From positions 1 to 13,689 of the forward strand of contig LT636161.1 in assembly GCA_900128565.1 (NCBI GenBank): a DNA stretch of 13,689 bases, written 5' to 3'. This DNA is from Stramenopiles sp. TOSAG23-6. Taxonomy: Eukaryota > Sar. Below, piece by piece: positions 7,072 through 13,689 of the stretch (positions are counted from its first letter, which is position 1; each line of letters opens with the position of its first letter). The notes under the pieces are model-generated. The model searched no databases and was not told where the DNA came from. It worked only from the letters and a program-made list of their open reading frames with translations. Position numbers and translations under genes: made by a program.

Positions 7072-10000
7072 TTATAACCTTTTTTCAGTAATAAAGACAG
7101 CCCATTTAGGCAAATGATCTGCGCCAACTTCTTCTAAAAATCTTTGTAATGAATTTTCACCAAGCGGCAGTATGTAGCGCATGAGACCTTGTTCTTCAAC
7201 TTGTAACCTGCCGCCATCTGGGAGCAACTCAGCTATACCAGCAACAAAGCGAGCTAATTCCAATCGCCGTTGTCGAATTGCAGCAGGGTGAATAATCCAA
7301 TACATACTATCACCAGGTGTATGCTGTGGTACTATCAATGGGACCTTTCCATTACAGCTGTCCGTTGTTTGATAAATAGATAACAATCCCTGTTCTAAAT
7401 GATACCCGGAAAGCTCAGATAGGAATACCTGACCACCAATTTGTGTCCCATATAGCCCCAACCATGCACTAACGAATGCACGAATGACAGCAGTTGTGAG
7501 AAACTTTCGAGTATTGAATTCATTACTCCGCATGATTGTAGCTCTCAAGTAGCGACATCCAATATTTGATGGTGTAGCAGCAGAAACTACAAGACGTTGC
7601 TTCTGAATACTATTTAAGCTTTCTACATGTATAGGATACGCTACCCCGGCATCATTCGCCCAGTTCTTCATGGCGGCATCATCTGTTGCCATATATATTT
7701 GGTGAAACTCCTTCTGTGCCAACCAAGATGCGTAATATTTAAATAAATAAATTACATCCCTCTCCGAAAGCATAAATAAATCTGCATTCATGCGAGAACG
7801 CTCTTTCTCTAAAGCATTCAAGGCAAGTAAAAACTCACCTATTTCTCCTCCAGGTGTTCCAGCAACTGCAAAATTAGCTCTTCCATCCATACTCGCAAAG
7901 AATTGCTGACGCATGTCTTGGACAGGCATCCTAGATGGTGCATAGAGTTGAGCTTCAACAAGCCCAACATCTCTATGAATATCCCAAATTCCAGTATAGT
8001 GTCCAACATGGCGAGCTTCATTCATTGGTGTGGTCTTACCTGTTAGATCAGTTTCTTCACGTACTGTTATTGTACTTAATCCAGGACATATTGGATTCAT
8101 TGTGGGATTAGGATCATATGTCGAACCATGTGGCATTGGTGGCAGTTCTACACGTTTCGCTACAAACTGAACTTGACTATGATTCATTCCAGTATCTTTT
8201 GAATCCCGGGATACATGGGGAAACTTTGGCTCTTCGGGAATATGAACTGTACTACAAAATTGTTCGTGTCGAGACATTGCACCTGCTGGACAAGTATTCG
8301 CACGAGGACCGGTGGGCACAAGTCTATGACAAATCTTATTCAACATATCAGCACAAGGCTTCTCTTCTGGACAAAGAAACGCACCTTTCATCTTATACCA
8401 TAAATATACAGTATTAGCATGGTCTTTGCACATCTTCAAACGGGATGTCCAGTACCGACTTTTATTTGTTGTCGAAAATACAAGATATTCTATTCCGCCT
8501 TTAGAGCCCAAATGATTTTCTCGCTCAGACTCTATAATCAACTTTTCATTATCACTACGCAACGTACTCAATTCTTTAGGAGGCTCTTTACGACAGAATC
8601 TCTTTAGATCATCTACGGTGGATATTTTCGGATCGCATTTACCATGAAAACTACCTAGAATTGGTCTCCCACTAAAGGACGGAGTCATACATACTGGTTT
8701 TCCCTTCACATGTTTTATTCTTCTACAAGGTCGCAAGCCCTCACAAGATGGGTCGGCATTTTTCCATTCAAACATAGCCTGTACACGTTTTTCTCCTTGA
8801 TGGCCAGAATAGCACACAGGCAATCGAGGTATCCATGCATATGTTGTATGTTGAACAACACTTGATTTTCCAAACATTGTTGTTCCATACATACGAATAG
8901 CTTCACGAAGACTCCGAGGTTTTCGTGGAGCTCCAGCGCCAAGTTTTGCATATTTCAGATCCCATGCTCCTTTCCAATTAAACCATGGCTCTAATGTTGG
9001 TGTAACATCTTTGACTAAAACTTCCGGATCTGCATATTCGATAAATCCATGGAAAGTTTCATCATCTTGGCATACTTCTCTCTGGCACGTTTTATCTTCA
9101 GCTACACATCCAACCCCTGGTTGTCTACATCTTTCTCTATTAAGCTTTGTTGACTCAGGACATTTTGGCACTCGACATTGTTTCTTATTGTACGCACAAG
9201 GTCTTGCACCTATGCACATTTTACCCCATCGAGCATTCAATACAAGTAATCGTTCACTCAAATCATAATTAATCAATCTGGCTTCAGCCTCAATATCATC
9301 AGAAGTTTGACGAATTTTATCATTATCAGCTCCTTGGCCACCTACAGAGTCTTCAGTATGAACATTTGATAAATTTGCATTGTTGTCATCGACAGGTAAA
9401 ACTGAATTCGCAACAAGTTGGTCAATATTAAATTGTTTCCCTAAAGTTTTCTGCACTTTTTCCAAAATAGAGGGAGAAGAAGCACCAATACTAACATCAC
9501 TTGACGATTCATCTGAATGTTTTACATCAGAGCTATCCTCTGTTTCTCTTTGAAGATCGCGTTGGTCTATAGAGGGAGAAGAAGCACCAATACTAACATC
9601 ACTTGACACTTCATCTGAATGTTTTACATCAGGGCTGTCATTTATTTCTCTTTGAAGATCACGTTGGTCTACAGATGGAGAAGAAGCACCAATATTAGCA
9701 GCACTTACAACACCAGAGCTGTCATTTATTTCTCTTTGAAGATCGCGCTGGTCTGCTTGATAATAGGCGCAGTACTTTTTAAGATCATCAAAAGGTATGG
9801 ATGATAAGATTTTCCCTTTTAGTTCACGCAACTGATGTAGTGCTTTTTCAATCATTGGCATGTCGTTTTTTTCCTCGAGAACATTTTTAATTTTACCAAG
9901 CTCTCTCTCTAAATGACCGATTTTTTTCGATATGTCTTCAGCACTTTTATCATTTGAAATTGATTTATACTCATTATCACCAGAATCAAGTAAACTTTTT

Positions 10001-12147
10001 ATCATACTTTTTGTTGTTTTTAAAATGTCACCTTGTTTTCCATGTTTCTTTAATTCAAACACCAGACCAGCAAGATTGTATACATTTCTTTGCCAATCGG
10101 GACAGTTAGGGTACTCAGCTAAATGTTCGGCATATGAACTTCTACCACTTTGCGAAGCATTACTATATAACGGTGTAGAGAGCTCTTCTTCTTCTTTTGG
10201 TGAAAGTCCATCTTCTGGTGTAAGACTATCTTCTAATGTAAGACTATCTTCTGATCTAAGACCATCCTCGCCTGATTCTTTTAAATCACTTTTCATACCA
10301 TGTAGAAGATCTCTTTGGTCTGCTTGATAATAGGCGCAGTACTTTTTAAGATCATCAAATGGTATTTTTTCTAAAATGTTTCCTTTTAGTTTTTTCAACT
10401 CATCTATTGCTTTTTTGATCATTTTCATATCTTTTCCTTCTTTGAGAACCTTTTCAATATTGCTCAAATGACGTTTGACAAGATCCAAATATTCTTCAAC
10501 TATTTTTTGTTTTGTACTTTCACTAATGGAATCATCAGCTTTGGTACCAGAATCAAGGAGCAATTTCATCAGTAAATTCATCCTTTGTCTCAGGAATTTG
10601 GATTCTTCTGAATGCTTCTTTAATTCAAAAATGAGACCAGCAAGATTATATAAATTTCTTTGCCAATCGGGACAGTCAGGGTACTCAGCTAAAAGTTCAG
10701 CATTTGTCTTTCCCTCTTTTGGCGTTTTACTATACAATGGTGTAGATATTTCTTTTTTTTCTTCTGATGTAAGACTATCTTCTGATCTAAGACCATCCTC
10801 GCCTGATTCTTTTAAATCACTTTTCATACCATGTAGAAGATCTCTTTGGTCTGCTTGATAATCGGCGCAGTCCTTTTTAAGTTCATCAAATGGAATATTT
10901 TCTAACATGTTTGTTTTTTGTTTACGTAACTCATCTAATGCTTTTTTAACAGTTTCCATATCTTCTATATCTTTCGGATTTTTTCCTTCCTTGAGAATCT
11001 CTTCAATATTCTTCAATTTGTTTTTGACATTTTCCAAATATTCTTCAGCTACTTCTTGTTTCGTACTTTCACTAATGGATTCATCAACTTTAGTACCATA
11101 ACCAAGGAGCAATTCTAACAACATATTCATCCTTTTTTTCGCGAAATTGGATTCTTCTGAGTGCTTCTTCAAATCAAAAATCAAACCTGCAAGATTGTAT
11201 AGAGTTTTTTGCCAATCGAGACAGTTAGAGCTCACTGTTGCAGAGTGTGTTGTAAATCTAAATGCATTTGATGATGTTGGTACAGAAGAGTTTGATAACA
11301 TATACAATATTGATTGTATTGATCGGACATCTCCCAATGCTTTTGGGATATCATATTTAGGTAAATGTAAACTAGAAAAACGATATTGATTAAATTCATA
11401 GGTGTCATCATCGCTTTTTATGTATTGGTTTTTTTCTTGTTTCAAATGCTTATTGGAAGCCTTATAGTTTCGCCTTTTTTTANTTGAATTCACCTCCAAA
11501 AAAAGAGATCCTTTACTCACTGAATCTGGAAATACGCCTATTTTAGTTGTAAATCTAAATGCATTTGATGATGTCGGTACAAAAGAGTTTGATAACATAT
11601 ACAATATTGATTGTATTGATTGGACATCGCCCAATGCTTTTGGGATATCATATTTGGGTAAATGTAAATTAGAAAAGCGATATTGATTAAATTCATAAGT
11701 GTTGTCATCGCTTTTTATGTATTGTTTTTTTTCTTGTTTCAAATGCTTATTGGAAGCCTTATAGTTTCGCCTTTTTTTATTTGAATTCACCTCCAAAAAA
11801 AGAGATCCTTTACTCACTGAATCTGGAAATACGCCTATTTTAGTTGTAAATCTAAATGCATTTGATGATGTCGGTACAAAAGAGTTTGATAACATATACA
11901 ATATTGATTGTATTGATTGGACATCGCCCAATGCTTTTGGGATATCATATTTGGGTAAATGTAAACTTGAAAAGCGATATTGATTGAATTCATAGGTGTC
12001 ATCATTGCTTTTCATGTATTGTGTCGTATCGCTCGGTGCCAAACTACCGTCGTTAAGTTTTCTATTTGATGCTATATATCTACTATGAGTTTTCCATATA
12101 CAAAAGAACAATACCAAGCTCATAAAGGTGTTACATTTCATCGCCAT
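7072..12147 (-). CDS. large secreted multi-repeat protein, unknown family
   Basis: The predicted protein has 1691 residues in one open frame. It begins with a typical signal peptide (MAMKCNTFMSLVLFFCIWKTHS), which supports the ATG at 12145-12147. Residues about 43-300 are 2.6 copies of a 99-residue unit. Residues about 309-800 are three helical, charged units of about 185 residues, each opening C(L/P)DWQxxLYNLAG and closing LKKxCAxYQADQRDL, so each has one conserved Cys near either end that may form a disulphide. Residues about 798-893 are three short acidic/Ser repeats (DQRDLQRE...SIGASSPS). From about 978 the protein is cysteine-rich (CIGARPC, CRVPKCP, CRQPGVGC), then globular to the end, with aromatic and glycine-rich motifs such as GHYTGIWD, FAVAGTPGGEIGEFLLAL and GLYGTQIGGQVF. 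No second membrane segment or GPI-type tail is seen, so it is probably released or kept in a vesicle, cell wall or host interface. The gene is intronless. The conserved C-terminal half likely carries the activity and the repeats a variable binding or spacing role. I do not recognise it. Confidence 0.85.
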   Translation of the reverse strand: MAMKCNTFMSLVLFFCIWKTHSRYIASNRKLNDGSLAPSDTTQYMKSNDDTYEFNQYRFSSLHLPKYDIPKALGDVQSIQSILYMLSNSFVPTSSNAFRFTTKIGVFPDSVSKGSLFLEVNSNKKRRNYKASNKHLKQEKKQYIKSDDNTYEFNQYRFSNLHLPKYDIPKALGDVQSIQSILYMLSNSFVPTSSNAFRFTTKIGVFPDSVSKGSLFLEVNSXKKRRNYKASNKHLKQEKNQYIKSDDDTYEFNQYRFSSLHLPKYDIPKALGDVRSIQSILYMLSNSSVPTSSNAFRFTTHSATVSSNCLDWQKTLYNLAGLIFDLKKHSEESNFAKKRMNMLLELLLGYGTKVDESISESTKQEVAEEYLENVKNKLKNIEEILKEGKNPKDIEDMETVKKALDELRKQKTNMLENIPFDELKKDCADYQADQRDLLHGMKSDLKESGEDGLRSEDSLTSEEKKEISTPLYSKTPKEGKTNAELLAEYPDCPDWQRNLYNLAGLIFELKKHSEESKFLRQRMNLLMKLLLDSGTKADDSISESTKQKIVEEYLDLVKRHLSNIEKVLKEGKDMKMIKKAIDELKKLKGNILEKIPFDDLKKYCAYYQADQRDLLHGMKSDLKESGEDGLRSEDSLTLEDSLTPEDGLSPKEEEELSTPLYSNASQSGRSSYAEHLAEYPNCPDWQRNVYNLAGLVFELKKHGKQGDILKTTKSMIKSLLDSGDNEYKSISNDKSAEDISKKIGHLERELGKIKNVLEEKNDMPMIEKALHQLRELKGKILSSIPFDDLKKYCAYYQADQRDLQREINDSSGVVSAANIGASSPSVDQRDLQREINDSPDVKHSDEVSSDVSIGASSPSIDQRDLQRETEDSSDVKHSDESSSDVSIGASSPSILEKVQKTLGKQFNIDQLVANSVLPVDDNNANLSNVHTEDSVGGQGADNDKIRQTSDDIEAEARLINYDLSERLLVLNARWGKMCIGARPCAYNKKQCRVPKCPESTKLNRERCRQPGVGCVAEDKTCQREVCQDDETFHGFIEYADPEVLVKDVTPTLEPWFNWKGAWDLKYAKLGAGAPRKPRSLREAIRMYGTTMFGKSSVVQHTTYAWIPRLPVCYSGHQGEKRVQAMFEWKNADPSCEGLRPCRRIKHVKGKPVCMTPSFSGRPILGSFHGKCDPKISTVDDLKRFCRKEPPKELSTLRSDNEKLIIESERENHLGSKGGIEYLVFSTTNKSRYWTSRLKMCKDHANTVYLWYKMKGAFLCPEEKPCADMLNKICHRLVPTGPRANTCPAGAMSRHEQFCSTVHIPEEPKFPHVSRDSKDTGMNHSQVQFVAKRVELPPMPHGSTYDPNPTMNPICPGLSTITVREETDLTGKTTPMNEARHVGHYTGIWDIHRDVGLVEAQLYAPSRMPVQDMRQQFFASMDGRANFAVAGTPGGEIGEFLLALNALEKERSRMNADLFMLSERDVIYLFKYYASWLAQKEFHQIYMATDDAAMKNWANDAGVAYPIHVESLNSIQKQRLVVSAATPSNIGCRYLRATIMRSNEFNTRKFLTTAVIRAFVSAWLGLYGTQIGGQVFLSELSGYHLEQGLLSIYQTTDSCNGKVPLIVPQHTPGDSMYWIIHPAAIRQRRLELARFVAGIAELLPDGGRLQVEEQGLMRYILPLGENSLQRFLEEVGADHLPKWAVFITEKRL
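9469..9756 (-). repeat. three short coding repeats (DQRDLQRE...SIGASSPS)
   Basis: The units are 9673-9756 (28 residues), 9571-9672 (34) and 9469-9570 (34). The second and third are nearly identical in DNA. The first lacks the KHSDE-containing six residues. Each begins with DQRDLQRE, which is also the closing motif of the larger helical repeat upstream. The short array seems to have grown out of the end of the third helical unit. Confidence 0.9.
9750..11223 (-). repeat. three helical repeats of about 185 residues
   Basis: The opening cysteine codons are at 11221-11223, 10672-10674 and 10102-10104, giving spacings of 183 and 190 residues. Each unit has the opening CxDWQxxLYNLAG, a helix around LKKHSEES, a variable helix with LLxSGxxxxxSIS, a second helical block (EEYLxxVKxxLxNIExxLKEGK), and the closing IPFDxLKKxCAxYQADQRDL. 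Units one and two share a following segment (HGMKSDLKESGEDGLRSEDS) nearly unchanged. Unit three is the most diverged and leads into the short repeats. Confidence 0.9.
11248..12021 (-). repeat. 297-bp coding tandem repeat, 2.6 copies
   Basis: Copy 1 is 11725-12021, copy 2 is 11428-11724, and copy 3 is 11248-11427 and stops after the FRFTT codons. The period is exactly 297 bp (99 codons), shown by matching words at 11251, 11548 and 11845. Copies 1 and 2 differ at only a few bases; copy 3 differs slightly more. An ambiguous base N lies at 11483 in copy 2, where copy 1 has T, which would give Asn. The near-identity means copy number here could be miscounted in assembly. The unit contains YEFNQYRF, a helix (DVQSIQSILYMLSNS) and a basic KKRRNYKASNKHLKQEK tail. 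Confidence 0.95.
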
Positions 12148-12434
12148 TGATATCTTTAATATGGAGCTTTATTCGACGCTTACTTTGTCTAAATTATATG
12201 CTAGCAAGTAATTTACAATATACTTTACTACTACAGCCACAGCTACTGAACGTTGTTGTGCAGCGTAGTATACTGATATTGTGTCCTGTGTCGCAGGAGC
12301 GAAAAATAATTTTTGAATAAAAAGTAGATACCCGGTAACGTAAACGATTCGTGAATGACGATTGGTCAACATCTGGTTGCCTTGGCCGCATACAAATTCC
12401 ACTCTTCATATTTTCATTTTACTGTGAGGCACCA
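12148..12434. promoter_or_regulatory. divergent intergenic region
   Basis: This is the upstream region of the large secreted gene (-) and of the FxF-rich gene (+), so it presumably holds both promoters. An in-frame ATG at 12351 would extend the + gene by 28 residues, so the right limit is uncertain. No TATA box, clear repeat or RNA gene can be named. The sequence is less AT-rich than most other spacers here. Confidence 0.4.
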
Positions 12435-13689
12435 ATGAGCTTTACATTTTCATCAGAAGGCCCCAAAGCCCCGGAAGCTTCACCGATTGCTTCGCCAGCT
12501 TCATTTTCGTTTAGTAGTTCGATTGGAGTACCTACTCCTAGTGCTGAAGTAGATAGTAATATTTTACCGAATTTTACAGCAGATGAGTCTACACCATTTA
12601 AATTTGCTGGTTTTACAGCAACGTCGCCAACAAAATCTGATTCTACATCCACCGCTTTTCAATTTAATTTGAGTACTGAAGAAGTAGATACGGATACGTC
12701 CGATATTTCAAAGGTGAAAGAATCTTCTTCTTTTGTTTTCGGTGCTTCGACTGGAAAAACTAGTGCGGTTTCTAGTAAGGTAACAACAGAGAATGTTGCC
12801 GAAAAGGACAAAACGTGCTTAGGTTTATTCCCATTTTTAGATTCTCATAGATATGCTTCAGATACTACTGCATTAGCTCAATCGAAACAAAGCAAAAATT
12901 GTCAACATGATGTAAATGTGTCTGTTAGTTTTCCAGATACGGAAATTATTCATTATCTAGATTCATGGGAAGTTTTCTACGCTCGTGGTATTAATCGATC
13001 TTGGCGAAGAGAAGTTCAATCCCCAGTATTTTGGACTGTACAGCGTTGTGCTGTCATAGCTGCGGGTCGGCGTAGTCGAGCCTCTAAATTCATGCGATTA
13101 CTTGACCGGAATAGGTCTAAATTTATGGAGGAACCCGTTGGACCATTGAATATGTTTATATCATTAAAACCTGCATGTGAGGGATGGAATACTGCAATTG
13201 AGTCAATATGGTATCAATCGTCACATATGCCTGGATCTGTTAATTGCATAGATGAACCACACAAACTTATTGTAGCATCTAATACGAGAGATTTTAAAGT
13301 ACTCTCTTTATTGTGCAAAAAAACTGGAGTAGAAATTGTCAGAGATGCGTGTATGTTTTATTTTTTTTTTTACAAAAAAATCGAATTTATTTTTCATACG
13401 AAATTTTGTACCTAACGATTTTTTTTTGTTTTTGAAATATTTTTCCAAAATACATTCACAAGTGAAATAATTTCACCTAAAGTTCTTGGCCTTCCATCAC
13501 CTCCATATTATGTTGTATTGAGACCTGATACGGGGTTTTGTGAATATGGACGATATGCCCATGGTCATTATGATGATTTTACTTTATCTGCAGATTCCGC
13601 ATGTGATATTATGTACGTTTTATTTTTTTTCAAATTTGATTTTTTTTTCGTACGAAATTTTGTACCTAACAAATTTAAGTTTTTTTTTT
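12435..13689 (+). CDS. FxF-rich protein, nucleoporin-like N-terminus, unknown body (3' incomplete)
   Basis: Exons are 12435-13350 and 13456-13612; the gene continues past the window. Residues 1-130 are Ser/Thr/Ala/Pro-rich with scattered FxF motifs (FTFSS, FSFSS, FKFAG, FQFNL, FVFGAS). This is the look of the disordered FG regions of nuclear-pore proteins, though true FG repeats are few. From about residue 135 the protein is folded: LGLFPFLDSHRY, then an aromatic region (IIHYLDSWEVFYARGINRSWRREV), then hydrophobic and basic stretches. After the first intron it continues FTSEIISPKVLGLPSPPYYVVLRPDTGFCEYGRYAHGHYDDF. I do not recognise this body. The ATG at 12435 was preferred because FxF-type sequence begins there. 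The upstream 28 residues from 12351 look like unrelated hydrophobic and Cys-containing translation. It is divergent from the secreted gene. Confidence 0.7.
13351..13455 (+). mobile_element. introner-like intron of the FxF-rich gene
   Basis: This 105-bp copy begins GTATGTTTTATTTTTTTTTT and has the core ATACGAAATTTTGTACCTAAC (13396-13416). It ends TTTTTCCAAAATACAT. With these ends the protein reads RDA-FTSEII, and the donor is the same GTATGTTTTAT as in the kinase intron at 2262. A GT-AG alternative exists only if the donor shifts to 13349 (GTGTAT) with AG at 13461-13462, giving RDA-EII. The terminal TGTAT and ATACA are inverted repeats (13350-13354 and 13450-13454). Confidence 0.8.
13613..13689 (+). 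mobile_element. 5' part of another shared-family intron
   Basis: It begins GTACGTTTTATTTTTTTTC after the codons for Cys-Asp-Ile and has the full core GTACGAAATTTTGTACCTAAC at 13650-13670. It runs off the window end in a T tract. Counted from the GT, this copy sits in phase 2; the kinase introns and the one at 13351 are in phase 1. The insertion phase is therefore not fixed. Confidence 0.8.

Noticed and set aside
9932-10858. Two + strand ORFs (9932-10327 and 10475-10858) that resemble each other
   Set aside because: They are antisense to two helical repeats of the secreted gene and look alike only because those repeats are alike.
11248-12021. CRISPR-like or satellite array
   Set aside because: The 297-bp units are coding, in frame, and have no spacer-repeat pattern.
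12351-12434. 28-residue N-terminal extension of the FxF-rich protein
   Set aside because: The stretch does not resemble the Ser/FxF-rich sequence that starts at 12435. It is kept as an alternative start only.

Overview
The window is eukaryotic nuclear DNA, most likely from an AT-rich protist. Seven genes can be read. Three of them are interrupted by, or flanked by, introns that share nearly identical sequence; the other four are uninterrupted in what is visible. The genes lie on both strands with short spacers (about 0.1-0.3 kb). There are no operons, Shine-Dalgarno-driven starts, tRNAs, rRNAs or CRISPR arrays that I can see. The sequence does not fix the lineage. Repetitive introns with non-GT-AG ends recall the introner-type introns of parasitic dinoflagellates (Amoebophrya) and the non-conventional introns of euglenozoans, but that is an inference from intron style only.

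Layout. 1-56: 3' end of a shared-family intron. 57-263 (+): last exon of an unknown gene. 529-1347 (-): BspA-type leucine-rich-repeat protein, with a broken extra repeat just past its stop. 1580-3021 (+): STK16/NAK-like protein kinase in three exons, with two shared-family introns. 3166-4044 (-): basic single-pass membrane protein of unknown function. 4045-4341: spacer with nested inverted repeats. 4342-6945 (+): long helical-repeat (armadillo/HEAT-like) protein with a hexapeptide array and a possible ubiquitin-like segment. 7072-12147 (-): 1691-residue secreted protein with three separate tiers of internal tandem repeats and a cysteine-rich, globular C-terminal half. 12435 to the window end (+): protein with an FxF-rich, nucleoporin-like N-terminus and an unknown body, interrupted by two more shared-family introns.

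The main result is the intron family. Five copies carry the same palindromic core followed by a CTAAC branch-point-like box (TACNAAATTTTGTACCTAAC), a T-rich tract and a common tail (TTTTTCCAAAATACA). In the three introns visible in full, reading-frame and homology logic favour removal from T|GT to ACAT or ATAT, not to an AG. The two best-preserved full copies have terminal TGTAT...ATACA inverted repeats. They look like recently spread, transposon-like introns with non-canonical 3' ends.

The genes show no common pathway; the neighbourhood is an ordinary gene-dense protist locus. The fast-evolving features are the intron family, the LRR array and the 297-bp tandem repeat of the secreted protein.
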